A DNA stretch of 64,000 nucleotides from Nocardia anaemiae NBRC 100462 (GTDB lineage: Bacteria; Actinomycetota; Actinomycetes; Mycobacteriales; Mycobacteriaceae). The position numbers and the translations under genes are program-made. The number at the start of each line of letters is the position of its first letter. Positions within the stretch are counted from its first letter, which is position 1. This document shows positions 42,325 to 51,168 of the stretch, piece after piece. The notes below the pieces were generated by a model, which saw nothing but the letters and a program-made list of their open reading frames with translations, was not told the DNA's origin and did not search any database. The DNA lies in NCBI RefSeq assembly GCF_001612725.1, contig NZ_BDAZ01000016.1, positions 31,568 through 95,567 on the forward strand. The letters run 5' to 3'.

Positions 42325-43224
42325 ATGACCGCAACGCGGCTGAGTAACGGGACGTGGTCGATTCTGCGGGTCGCCTGCGCGAGCGTCGGCATGAATTCCG
42401 CAGACGCCCAACTACTTCGAGTGACCGGCGAGATCGACTATCGGTTGCCGGGCGGTGTGATCGCGCGGATCGGTGCGCCCGGACAGCAGGGCGCGGCCAA
42501 GCGCGCGGTCGATGTCGCGCGCTGGTTGGCGTCCGCCGAAATACCTGCGGCGCAGGCGGTTTCCGATATCCCGCAGCCGGTGGTGGTAGACGGCCGCGCG
42601 GTGACTTTCTGGCATGAGCTGCCCCGGCATCGCGCGGGCACACCCGCGGAGGTGGCCGCGGCGCTGACGAGATTGCATCGGCTGGCGCCGCCGACCGATA
42701 TGGAAATCGGACAGGTGGCACCCTTCGTCGGACTCGACGAACGCATCGATGCCGCGCACACCATGAGCGCGGACGACAGATCCTGGATGGGTAGGCATTT
42801 GGCGGAACTGCGCGGTCGCTGGGCCGCGCTGCCGACCGGACGGCCGTGGTGTGTCATCCATGGCGCCGCGTGGAGCGGCAATGTGGTTGTCGCGGAGGAT
42901 GACAGCGTCATCCTGCTCGATACCGGACTGCTGTCGTTCGGTCCGCCGGAATGGGATCTGGTCCATGCGGCGATCGAATGCGCGTCGTTCGGCTGGATCA
43001 CCGATGCGCAGTATGCCGAGTACTGCCGGGCCTACGGCAGTGATGTGATGCGCTGGGACGGCTTCTATCTGCTGCGTGATATCCGTGAGTTCCGGATGGC
43101 CACCATGGCCGCGCAGGCGGCGGCCGCGAATTCGGAGTACCAGGCGCAGGCGGATCTTCGCCTGGCCTGTGTGCGTGGCGATATCGGCCCGCGGGTGTGG
43201 GACGGGTGGACGGCGCTGTCATAG
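42325..43224 (+). CDS. Aminoglycoside-phosphotransferase-like protein, altered catalytic loop
   Basis: 299 residues from ATG 42325 with the APH/choline-kinase-like fold: GVIARIGAPGQQGAAKRAVDVARWLASAEIPAA (N-lobe), FWHELPRHRAGTPAEVAAALTRLHRL (hinge), WCVIHGAAWSGNVVV (catalytic loop), VILLDTGLLSFGPPEWDL (metal-binding loop). In active enzymes the catalytic loop reads HGDxxxxN; here the Asp is Ala. It may be a non-catalytic or changed enzyme. Other actinobacterial relatives phosphorylate small molecules or act in resistance. A longer frame to 42025 covers the ACP remnant and is rejected. Confidence 0.75.
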   Translation: MTATRLSNGTWSILRVACASVGMNSADAQLLRVTGEIDYRLPGGVIARIGAPGQQGAAKRAVDVARWLASAEIPAAQAVSDIPQPVVVDGRAVTFWHELPRHRAGTPAEVAAALTRLHRLAPPTDMEIGQVAPFVGLDERIDAAHTMSADDRSWMGRHLAELRGRWAALPTGRPWCVIHGAAWSGNVVVAEDDSVILLDTGLLSFGPPEWDLVHAAIECASFGWITDAQYAEYCRAYGSDVMRWDGFYLLRDIREFRMATMAAQAAAANSEYQAQADLRLACVRGDIGPRVWDGWTALS

Positions 43225-43278
43225 CGTTCTTGCGGAGCCGAGCGGCGAACGTCCGGGAGGACGTCCGCCGCATCGGGT

Positions 43279-44028
43279 TCAGCCCTGCTGGGTCGGCACG
43301 ACGATGAGTTCGGCCACATTGACCCGCGGCGGTGCGGCGACGGCATAGGCGATCGCATCGGCGATATCGTCCGAACGCAGAACTTCGAGTTCGCTGCGCC
43401 ACTGGGCGAGCCCGGCGCGCTGTTCTTCATCGCGCATGCCAGCGCCGAGTTCGGTTTCCACGAAACCGGGTTCGATATTCTTCACCCGGACACCGCGCGG
43501 GCCGAATTCCGCGCGCAGGTTGCGGGTGAGATGGGCAACCGCGGCCTTCGTCGCGGTGTAGACGCCGTAGTTCGGGAAGACGGTGTGCCCGCCGATCGAG
43601 CCGACATGCAACAGATCCGCGCGGCGGCCCTCGCGTGCCGCGGCCAGCAGGTCATCGATGAAAGCCCTTCCGGTGTAGAGCAATCCGTTGATATTGGTGC
43701 CCACCATCTGATCCCATTCGTCGGTGTCCGCCGCTTCGAACGGTGCGGCGAGCATGACGCCCGCATTCGCGACCACCAGGTCGACCGGTCCGAATGCCGC
43801 GCGCACTGTCGCGGCGGCATCGCGCACGGATTGCTGGTCGACCACATCGGCGACCACCGCGAGGGTGGGTCCGCCGATCTCGGCGGCCAGTTCTTCGATG
43901 CGATCCTTGCGGCGGCCGAGTAAAGCGACTCGTGCGCCGTTGTGGGCGAGGTGTCGGGCGGTGGCGGCGCCGATTCCGCTGGATGCGCCGGTGACTACCG
44001 CGGTGCGGCCTTCGAGGTTGTTTGTCAT
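43279..44028 (-). CDS. Short-chain dehydrogenase/reductase
   Basis: The 249-residue classical SDR has a Rossmann motif TAVVTGASSGIGAATARHLA (residues about 9-28), NAG in VVANAGVM, catalytic Ser in HVGSIGGH, YxxxK in YGVYTATKAAVAHL, then PGFVETEL. NADP(H)-type residues (GRRKDR) follow the second strand. It resembles clavaldehyde dehydrogenase-like SDRs. Divergent from the XRE regulator (103 bases between starts), probably its target gene. The longer frame to 44889 is the shadow of that regulator. Confidence 0.9.
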   Translation of the reverse strand: MTNNLEGRTAVVTGASSGIGAATARHLAHNGARVALLGRRKDRIEELAAEIGGPTLAVVADVVDQQSVRDAAATVRAAFGPVDLVVANAGVMLAAPFEAADTDEWDQMVGTNINGLLYTGRAFIDDLLAAAREGRRADLLHVGSIGGHTVFPNYGVYTATKAAVAHLTRNLRAEFGPRGVRVKNIEPGFVETELGAGMRDEEQRAGLAQWRSELEVLRSDDIADAIAYAVAAPPRVNVAELIVVPTQQG

Positions 44029-44130
44029 GAGCACCACGTTCGTATCCGCCGCGCGCACCTGCCAGGCTGCGGACTTCCTGGTAGTCGCAGGGCCACCCAG
44101 GTGCGACCGGGTTGTCCTACCCTCGGTTGT

Positions 44131-44994
44131 ATGGACTCCGAGAACCGATTGGGTGTGTTTCTGCGCGCCCGCCGCGAACTGGCGCGTCCGGAGGAGTTCG
44201 GGATTCCGGGTGGCGGCCAGCGGCGGGTGGCGGGGCTGCGTCGCGAGGAAGTCGCCATGCTCGCTGGCATGAGCGCGGACTACTACGTGCGGCTGGAGCA
44301 GGGGCGGGATAAGCATCCGTCCGAGCAGGTGGTCGAGGCATTGGCCCGGGTATTCGCGTTGGACGAGGAAGGGGTCGCGCACCTGCGCGAGTTGGCGCGG
44401 CCGACCGCCCGGCGCAGGCGGACGACGCGACGGCCCGAGCGGGTCGCGCCCGGGCTGCTGCGCCTGATGGATTCCTGGCCGAATACGCCCGCATTGGTCC
44501 TCGGCCGACATATGGATGTGCTGGCCGCGAACCCACTGGCCACCGCGGTCAATTCCTGTTCGGCCAAGGGCGTCAATATGGTGCGGGCGATATTTCTGGA
44601 CCCGCAGGCGCGGGCGTGTTACGCCGACTGGCCAACCATTGCCGCCGATACCGTCGCCAGTCTGCGTGCCACCGCGGGCACCGATCTCGACGATCCGCGC
44701 CTGACCGAGCTGGTCGGCGAGTTGACGCTGAAAAGCGAGGATTTCCGGCGGCTGTGGGCCCGCCATGACGTCCGCGCGAAAACCGCGGGCGTCAAACATT
44801 TCCGCAATCCGCTGGTCGGAGATCTCACGCTGTCCTACGAAACCTTCGCCGTCAATGGTGCCCCTGGCCAGATACTCATCGCCTATCACGCCGAGCAGGG
44901 TTCGGCTGATGAGCGCGCACTCGCACTGTTAGGCATGATAGTCGCGGGTGAGGTGTCCGAATCCGCTTCCGTGCCAGTGGATTCCGATAATTGA
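44131..44994 (+). CDS. XRE-family regulator with MmyB-like domain
   Basis: 287 residues from ATG 44131. The HTH region LGVFLRARRELARPEEFGIPGGGQRRVAGLRREEVAMLAGMSADYYVRLEQGRDKHPSEQ is followed by the MmyB-like sensor domain (PALVLGRHMDVLAANPLATAVN, FLDPQARACYADW, VGDLTLSYETFAV). It is in the same family as the regulator at 12787-13644. The divergent SDR gene is its probable regulatory target; regulators of this family usually sit next to an SDR or reductase. Confidence 0.9.
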   Translation: MDSENRLGVFLRARRELARPEEFGIPGGGQRRVAGLRREEVAMLAGMSADYYVRLEQGRDKHPSEQVVEALARVFALDEEGVAHLRELARPTARRRRTTRRPERVAPGLLRLMDSWPNTPALVLGRHMDVLAANPLATAVNSCSAKGVNMVRAIFLDPQARACYADWPTIAADTVASLRATAGTDLDDPRLTELVGELTLKSEDFRRLWARHDVRAKTAGVKHFRNPLVGDLTLSYETFAVNGAPGQILIAYHAEQGSADERALALLGMIVAGEVSESASVPVDSDN

Positions 44995-45032
44995 GGCATT
45001 CGTCGCGCCGGTGAATCGGCCACCGCATGCGT

Positions 45033-48000
45033 TCATATCGCCTGTGACAGCAGGAATTCGATTGCGACGGTGGGGTGCAGGCCCGCTGTGCTCTCGTACG
45101 CAGCGGTGAAGGCGTCAGCACCGAGTGCTTCGCGGGCTCGATCCGCCGGGGCGAGGAGGTTGTCATAACCGCGCCGGTCAGCGGTGCCGAGCATGGCGGC
45201 CGCGACACCGAGCAAATGGACCGCGTCGGTCGGATTGCCATCGCGCATCGCGAGCGCGGCATACAAGTGCGCGAACATTGCCAGGTCGTCCGGCTGCGCC
45301 CCGCTCGCAATGGTCATCGCTGCGTCCCGACCGATGATCAGGCCCTTGGTCGCGGTATCGAGCACCCGCCGAGCTCGCACCGGATCGCCGTCCAGAATGG
45401 CGATCAGCGCTCGAAAACCAGTACTCCGAGCACGAATTCGAGTACCGAAGGCGGTATTCGCGAGACCGGTTTCGGCCCGATCGAGTTCGCGCAGCGCCGC
45501 TTTTCGATCGCCTCGGCGCAACAAATACTCCGCACGCGCAAGCCGCACATATGTCGCGGCCCCTGGCTCTCCGGCCGCCTCGACGTGGTGTCCGGCTCGG
45601 GCCAGCTCGGTTGCGGCACGGTCGAATTCGCCGAGCCGAGCCAGCGCGGTGGCCGCTTCGGCGCAGACGGCCGCGGCATCACCCGCATTGCCGAGTTCTT
45701 CGAAGGCCACAGCGGCACGGGTGAGCGAGGTGATCGCCTCGGGCAGATCACCATGGCGCATTTGGTAATCCGCGATCGACTGGAGTGTCGTGGACAGACC
45801 GAAGCGTTCACCCAACGACTCGAATTCCTTTTTCGCACTGATCAATTGATCGAGACTCGTACCGCCGAGCAAGAGCGCCATCCCGCGTTCCCACCCGATG
45901 AGCCCCGGCCATGCGGCCGAAAGGCCGTGTCCCTCTAGGAACGCGGGCGCTACCAGCAGAACCGTTCGCGCAGGTGCACCGGGCAAATCGCCTGAACTCC
46001 TCGCGATTTCGAGCCCGGCGGCCACGGCCCGCATCCCGTCATCGATCTCACCGCTCTCATACCGCGACAACCCATCGAGCACTCCGCGCAATGCTCGCAG
46101 CTCATCCGGCACCTCGCCGCGAAGCCCCAGCACCGCCCGCATCCAGTGCACCCGCTCGGTGTGAATCCCGCGCAACGTCCAGTACCAGAACATTGCCGCG
46201 ATCAGCCGAATCCCCAGCTCGACAGCACCGGTGTCGACCGCGAATCGCAATGCGGCGGCGATATTGTCGCGCTCGGCATCGAGCCGAGCGAGCGCATCCA
46301 GTTGCTCGGCCCAATGCGCCGTTGAGCCGCAGCGCAGCTCCGCTTCGGACGCTTCGGCGAGCCCCAGCAAGTACTGCGCCTGTCTATCTCGAACCGCGGT
46401 TTCCCGGCCGGACTCCGCCAACCGCTCCAACGCATACGACCGAATCGTCTCGAGCATCCGGTACCGCTCGCCGCCCAGCTCGACCAACGACTTGTCCACC
46501 AACCCGGCGAGCAACTCGAGATCATCGACGGCATCGAGGGTCGCACCGGCCGGAAACACCGCCAGCCACATGACAAGCTCGCGTTCGGACTCCGACAGCG
46601 GCGCCCAACTCCACTCGATGACCGCGCGCAGTGTCCGATGTCTGGCCTGCGCCGTCCGGCTGCCGCGACCGAGCAGCGTGAACCGATCATCGAGCTTCGC
46701 CGCGATCTGACCGACCGATAGTGCTCGCAGCCGCGCCGCCGCCAACTCGATGGCCAGCGGCAAACCATCCAGCCGTCGACAGATCTCGACAACGGCTAGG
46801 GCGGTACCGGCATCGAGCGCGAAATCCGGGCGGACCGCTCGCGCACGTTCGACGAAAAGCGTTACCGCTGGGTAGTTTTCGGCCTCGGCCGCATCGTCGG
46901 GCCACGGCAGCTGACGAATCTGGTGAATGTGTTCACCATCGACGGCGAACGATTCCCGGCTGGTGGCCAGCACCCGCAGCTCCGGACACGAACCGAGCAG
47001 CCGCTCGACCAGCTCGGCGACCGCATCGACGAGATGTTCGCAATTGTCCAGGATCAGCAGGATGCGTTGTCGCGCAAGGTATTCCGCCAACCGATCAACC
47101 GGGTCAGCCGCCGACGGCTCCAGCACCCCGACCTCACGCACACCGATCGTGGTGAGCACCGCGGAAGCGACCTGTTCCGGATCGCGCACCGCGGCGAGTT
47201 CGACCAGCCAGACGCCACCGGGAACCCGCTCGCCCATCTCGACGGCGAGTCGCGTCTTTCCCGCACCGCCCGGTCCGACAATGGTGATCAGCCGGGCGGC
47301 CGCGAGTCGCGCGGTCAGCTCGGCCACATCATCTTCGCGCCCAACGAAACTCGTCACCTGCGCGCGCAGATTGGTGCGTCGGCGCGGTGTCGCGGATTCC
47401 TGCCGCAGGATCGCCAGGTGCAGTTCGCTCAGTTCAGGGGAGGGATCGATGCCGAGTTCATCGCCGAGCCGATCCCTGGTCCGTTCGAAGGCCGCCAGCG
47501 CATCGGCCTGCCGACCCGCCGCATACAGCGCACGGATCAGCAGACCCTGGATGCGCTCGGTCAGCGGATGCGCCTCGGCAAGCACGCGCACCTCATCGAG
47601 GACGTCATTGCCGGCGGCGACCTCCAGTCCGAGCCGGTGTTCGGCCGCGCCGAGCCGCAACTCATCCCACCGCACCGCCGCATCGGCCGCGAACCGCAGC
47701 TCCGACAATTCGGTCAGCGCCGGACCCCGCCACAGGGCCTCGGCCTCGCGCAATGCGGCCAGATCATCCGATTCCCGCCCGGCCGCGGCCAGGCGTTCGA
47801 ACCGGACGACATCCACATCGACGGGCTCGATCACCAGCCGATAACCGGCTGCGAGTCCCTCGACTCGCGCGCTCCCGACCGCACGCCGGACCCGAGACAC
47901 CAGGGCCTGCAACGCATTCGCACCGTTGTCCGGCGGGTGTCCGTCCCAGATCGCATCGGCGAGCGCATCGACGGGCACGACCCGGCCGGGTTCCATGGCG

Positions 48001-48098
48001 AGCCGGGCCAGCAATGCACGGACCCTGACCCCGGCGATCCGCAGCGGTCGGTCCTCGTCATCGCGGACCTCGAAGGGACCGAGCAGCAGTACACGCAC
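45033..48098 (-). CDS. AfsR/SARP-like transcriptional activator with NB-ARC ATPase
   Basis: 1021 residues. N-terminal OmpR-like winged helix (VLLLGPFEVRDDEDRPLRIAGVRVRALLARLA), BTAD domain (about 95-240; ALWRGPALTEL, AGRQADALAAFERTRDRLGDELGIDPSPEL). NB-ARC/STAND ATPase: Walker A IVGPGGAGKTRLAVEMG (about 275-290), Walker B ILLILDNCEHL, GLPLAIELAAARLR and WSWAPLSESERELV. TPR-like repeats fill the C-terminal half. Such regulators switch on secondary-metabolite or lipid genes after signal-induced oligomerisation. No complete biosynthetic cluster is adjacent, so its target is unknown. It is separated from the next gene by 51 bases. Confidence 0.92.
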   Translation of the reverse strand: MRVLLLGPFEVRDDEDRPLRIAGVRVRALLARLAMEPGRVVPVDALADAIWDGHPPDNGANALQALVSRVRRAVGSARVEGLAAGYRLVIEPVDVDVVRFERLAAAGRESDDLAALREAEALWRGPALTELSELRFAADAAVRWDELRLGAAEHRLGLEVAAGNDVLDEVRVLAEAHPLTERIQGLLIRALYAAGRQADALAAFERTRDRLGDELGIDPSPELSELHLAILRQESATPRRRTNLRAQVTSFVGREDDVAELTARLAAARLITIVGPGGAGKTRLAVEMGERVPGGVWLVELAAVRDPEQVASAVLTTIGVREVGVLEPSAADPVDRLAEYLARQRILLILDNCEHLVDAVAELVERLLGSCPELRVLATSRESFAVDGEHIHQIRQLPWPDDAAEAENYPAVTLFVERARAVRPDFALDAGTALAVVEICRRLDGLPLAIELAAARLRALSVGQIAAKLDDRFTLLGRGSRTAQARHRTLRAVIEWSWAPLSESERELVMWLAVFPAGATLDAVDDLELLAGLVDKSLVELGGERYRMLETIRSYALERLAESGRETAVRDRQAQYLLGLAEASEAELRCGSTAHWAEQLDALARLDAERDNIAAALRFAVDTGAVELGIRLIAAMFWYWTLRGIHTERVHWMRAVLGLRGEVPDELRALRGVLDGLSRYESGEIDDGMRAVAAGLEIARSSGDLPGAPARTVLLVAPAFLEGHGLSAAWPGLIGWERGMALLLGGTSLDQLISAKKEFESLGERFGLSTTLQSIADYQMRHGDLPEAITSLTRAAVAFEELGNAGDAAAVCAEAATALARLGEFDRAATELARAGHHVEAAGEPGAATYVRLARAEYLLRRGDRKAALRELDRAETGLANTAFGTRIRARSTGFRALIAILDGDPVRARRVLDTATKGLIIGRDAAMTIASGAQPDDLAMFAHLYAALAMRDGNPTDAVHLLGVAAAMLGTADRRGYDNLLAPADRAREALGADAFTAAYESTAGLHPTVAIEFLLSQAI

Positions 48099-48149
48099 GG
48101 CAGTAAGCCTGCCGTATCAAGTAGGGGAGTCGTAGTTCTGGTGGATCGG

Positions 48150-48353
48150 CTAACGACTGTGCGGCAGGATGCCGAGTGTCACAACCAGTCCGGCCGCGAT
48201 GCATCCGGCGGCCGCCGCGCTGGTCGGGAAGGAACGGGTGATGGTGGCGATGCCAGCCACGAAAATCAGGCAGGTTGTCGAGGCCAGCAGCGCAGTTCCG
48301 CGATCGACACCGGCGGGGCGGTGAAATCGTTTGTGCGTCACTGTCATGTTCAT
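48150..48353 (-). CDS. Small membrane protein
   Basis: 67 residues with two hydrophobic helices (ALLASTTCLIFVAGIATIT and AAAAGCIAAGLVVTLGIL) and a basic N-terminus (THKRFHRPAGVDRG). It lies upstream of the AfsR-like gene on the same strand with a 51-base gap. It could have a signalling role for that regulator, but this is only positional evidence. Confidence 0.55.
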   Translation of the reverse strand: MNMTVTHKRFHRPAGVDRGTALLASTTCLIFVAGIATITRSFPTSAAAAGCIAAGLVVTLGILPHSR

Positions 48354-48458
48354 TAGGTACCCGATCGCCGAGTTATGAAACTGTTATCGACCGCGACAGG
48401 CCGAATCATTCCGTGACAACTGCCGTCTCGGGCGTACCTCGAGTGGTAGGACTGGCAG

Positions 48459-48851
48459 ATGGGCAATGACGAGACGGACGCGGATCTGATCGAACTCGCC
48501 ACCAAGATCTTCGATCTAGCTCGGCACGGCGATGTCGAGCGGCTCACGGCGTACCTCGATGCCGGTGTACCGGTGAACCTCACCAACGACCACGGCGACA
48601 CCCTGCTCATGCTGGCCGCCTACCACGGCCATCAGGACGTGGTGCAGGTGCTGCTCGCGCGAGAGGCCGACCCGAATCGCGCCAATGACAAGGGCCAGAC
48701 ACCGCTGGCAGGTGCCGTCTTCAAGGGCGAGACCGAGATCCTGCGCGCCCTGCTCGCCGCCGGTGCGGATCCGGATGCCGGGACACCGTCCGCGCGGGCC
48801 GCGGCCGCCATGTTCGGCAAGAACGATCTGCTGAGCTTGTTCGGGGCGTGA
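48459..48851 (+). CDS. Ankyrin-repeat protein
   Basis: 130 residues, three ankyrin repeats: NDHGDTLLMLAAYHGHQDVVQVLLAREADPN, NDKGQTPLAGAVFKGETEILRALLAAGADPD, and a partial third. The N-terminal helix is acidic (DLIELATKIFDLARHGDVERLTAYLDAG). Cytoplasmic protein-interaction module; the partner is unknown. Short stand-alone ankyrin proteins are common in actinobacteria. Confidence 0.85.
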   Translation: MGNDETDADLIELATKIFDLARHGDVERLTAYLDAGVPVNLTNDHGDTLLMLAAYHGHQDVVQVLLAREADPNRANDKGQTPLAGAVFKGETEILRALLAAGADPDAGTPSARAAAAMFGKNDLLSLFGA

Positions 48852-48915
48852 CCGTTGGCCATGCGCAACAACGCCGATTCGGCTGCGTTCGTGCGGGTCG
48901 GTATAGTCGCCGCGG

Positions 48916-50220
48916 ATGAGTAGTGTCACCACCCCAGATAGGTCCAAGCCCGTGAACCGACGATTCGGGCGCGCGGTGTGGCTGGTGCCGGTGCTGCTCG
49001 TCGCCTTCGCCACCTGGTGCCTGTTGGCACCGCTGTGGCCCTTCCACCGGATCACCGGTGGATTCATCGACCTGCAGGTGTACCGGCTCGGTATCGAGGC
49101 GCTGCGCGACGGCGCGGATATGTACGGTCAACTGCCGCAGACCACCATCGGCATCGGCCTGCCGTTCATCTATCCACCGTTTGCCGCGCTGGTGCTGAGC
49201 CCGTTCGCGCTGCTGCCATGGGATGCCGCGGCCTTCACCTTCTTCATCTCTTCCACGCTCGCGCTGGCCGTCACGCTGTATCTGGTCGCGCGGCGGCGCT
49301 GGCCCGAGCGTGGCGGGTTGGGGCTCGCCCTGCTCGCCACCGCTTGCGCGACCCCGCTGGCCATGCTGTTGGAGCCGGTCCGCTCGACGCTGGACTTCGG
49401 TCAGGTGAATCTGCTGCTGATGGTGCTGGTCGCCGCGGACGCGCTCGCCGCGAAGCCGAAATGGCGGCGCGGCATGCTGGTCGGCGTGGCCGCCGCGATC
49501 AAGCTGACACCGGCCGCGTTCGTGCTCTACTTCCTGGTGCGCCGGGACTATCGCGCCGCGGTCACGGCCGCGGTCACCGGCGCGGTGGCGACCGCGCTCA
49601 GCTTCGCGATCCTGCCCAAGGAATCGGTCAACTACTGGTTCGGCGGACTCGGCAATGTCTCCGGACTCAGCGGCTCCTCCTTCCATACCAACCAGTCGAT
49701 CCAGGCCGTGCTGGCCCGCTTCGGCGTGGAGAAGCCGCTGTTCACCGTGCTGTGGCTGGTGCTGAGCGCGGCGCTGCTGGTGCTGGTGGTCCCGGCCATG
49801 CGCCAAGCCGCCGAGGTGCCCGCGCTCGCACTGTCGATCAACGCCGTCTTCACGCTGCTGGTATCGCCGATCTCCTGGTCGCACCACTGGGTGATGATCG
49901 CGCCGGCGCTGTTCGCGATGATCTGTTACGCGACGGCACTGCCGCGCGGTCGAGCGATCGGCTGGTATGTGGCAATCGTGCTCACCGCGGCGGCCTTCGT
50001 CTACGGGCCGCAGAATTGGCTGCCCGGCGATAATCGCCGCGAATTGGCTTGGACGCCTTGGCAACACGTGTGGGGCAACACCTACGTGTGGTTGAGCGTG
50101 TTGCTGGTGGTCGCGTACCTGGTGTCCAGCAGGCGGGCGAAGTCGCAAGTGGGCGAAGGTGATTCCGCGCCGAAGGACATCGATCTGGTCGATCTGGCAG
50201 GTCCTCGCCCGGCAGCCTGA
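48916..50220 (+). CDS. GT87-family polyprenol-phosphate mannosyltransferase
   Basis: The 434-residue GT-C glycosyltransferase has about ten membrane helices. The first loop has FIDLQVYRLG with the catalytic-type Asp, and the family signatures FIYPPFAALVLSPFALLPW, LDFGQVNLLLM, AAIKLTPAAFVLYFLV and SFHTNQSIQAVL follow. Relatives are alpha-mannosyltransferases of PIM/LM/LAM synthesis (PimE, Rv2181). It probably acts on periplasmic lipoglycans using polyprenyl phosphomannose. The C-terminal tail is cytoplasmic and acidic. Confidence 0.88.
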   Translation: MSSVTTPDRSKPVNRRFGRAVWLVPVLLVAFATWCLLAPLWPFHRITGGFIDLQVYRLGIEALRDGADMYGQLPQTTIGIGLPFIYPPFAALVLSPFALLPWDAAAFTFFISSTLALAVTLYLVARRRWPERGGLGLALLATACATPLAMLLEPVRSTLDFGQVNLLLMVLVAADALAAKPKWRRGMLVGVAAAIKLTPAAFVLYFLVRRDYRAAVTAAVTGAVATALSFAILPKESVNYWFGGLGNVSGLSGSSFHTNQSIQAVLARFGVEKPLFTVLWLVLSAALLVLVVPAMRQAAEVPALALSINAVFTLLVSPISWSHHWVMIAPALFAMICYATALPRGRAIGWYVAIVLTAAAFVYGPQNWLPGDNRRELAWTPWQHVWGNTYVWLSVLLVVAYLVSSRRAKSQVGEGDSAPKDIDLVDLAGPRPAA

Positions 50221-50259
50221 CCGTTTCTGGAATGCTGGGCTTTTGGACGGAGGTGCCGC

Positions 50260-51168
50260 GTGGTCGCGATAGACATCGAACGGAATCCGAAGTCGGGCTG
50301 GCCGCTGACGCCCCTGCGTGCGGTGCACGCGCGCGGGCTCGGCGGGGTACCGCCGACGGCTTTGGTGCTGATCGGGATCGTCAGCGTGCAGGTCGGCGCG
50401 GCGCTGGCCAAACAGCTGTTCACCGCCACCGGAGCCGCTGGCGCGGTCACACTGCGGCTGTTCTTCGCCGGGGTGGTGCTGTTGGTCGTGTGGCGGTCCT
50501 CGCTGCGAATCGAGCGGCGCGCGCTACCGGTCGTGCTCGCCTACGGCACCGTGCTCGCCGCCATGAATCTGTGCTTCTATCAGGCCATCGACCGGATTCC
50601 GCTCGGCATGGCGGTCACCCTTGAATTCCTGGGGCCGCTCACCGTCGCGCTGGTGGGCTCACGGCGATGGACCGATCCGGTGTGGGCGGTGCTCGCCGGT
50701 GGCGGCGTGCTGCTGCTGACCAAGGCGGGCGGCGATGTCGGCTGGTCGGGAGTGTTGTTCGCGCTGGCCGCGGGGGCCCTGTGGGCGAGCTACATTCTGC
50801 TGAGCGCCGCACTCGGTGACCGGACCAGCGGCGGCGGCGGATTGGCCATCGCGATGGCTTTCGGCGGTGTGCTCATGGTCCCGGTCGGCATTGCCGACGC
50901 GGGGGCGACGCTGTTCCAGCCCTCGGTCCTCGCCGCCGGTTTCGCGGTCGCGATGCTGTCGTCGGTGCTGCCGTATTCGGTGGAACTCGAAGCGCTGCGG
51001 CGCATTCCACCGCGCGTCTTCGGCGTGCTGATGAGCATGGAACCGGCGGCCGCCGCACTCGCCGGACTGATCGTGCTCGGCCAGATCATGCATGCGGCGC
51101 AGTGGGCGGGGGTCATCTGTGTGGTGGCGGCCTCCATCGGCGCGACCCGCACAGCGCGGCGGAAATAG
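50260..51168 (+). CDS. RhtA-like DMT-family exporter
   Basis: 302 residues with ten membrane helices in two EamA repeats: ALVLIGIVSVQVGAALAKQLF, FYQAIDRIPLGMAVTLEFLGPL and a second half with SVLPYSVELEALRRIPPRVFGVLMSMEPAAAALAGLIVLGQ. This corresponds to the RhtA (threonine/homoserine exporter) branch. The substrate is likely an amino acid or analogue. GTG 50260 follows GGAGG at a 7-base distance. Its stop is adjacent to the convergent Rieske gene (51168/51169). Confidence 0.85.
   Translation: MVAIDIERNPKSGWPLTPLRAVHARGLGGVPPTALVLIGIVSVQVGAALAKQLFTATGAAGAVTLRLFFAGVVLLVVWRSSLRIERRALPVVLAYGTVLAAMNLCFYQAIDRIPLGMAVTLEFLGPLTVALVGSRRWTDPVWAVLAGGGVLLLTKAGGDVGWSGVLFALAAGALWASYILLSAALGDRTSGGGGLAIAMAFGGVLMVPVGIADAGATLFQPSVLAAGFAVAMLSSVLPYSVELEALRRIPPRVFGVLMSMEPAAAALAGLIVLGQIMHAAQWAGVICVVAASIGATRTARRK

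Noticed and set aside
42025..43224. Longer start for the phosphotransferase-like protein
   Set aside because: The upstream extension covers the ACP remnant on the other strand and has no family features; ATG 42325 begins the recognised domain.
43279..44889. 536-codon version of the SDR protein
   Set aside because: The N-terminal extension runs antisense through the divergent XRE gene; the SDR starts at 44028.
46923..48356. Long + strand frame opposite the AfsR-like gene
   Set aside because: Shadow of a gene with clear BTAD and NB-ARC motifs; composition is that of a GC-skewed antisense frame.
48721..50328. 535-codon minus-strand frame
   Set aside because: Opposite to the GT87 mannosyltransferase and ankyrin genes; Gln/Arg/His-rich repetitive product typical of a shadow.
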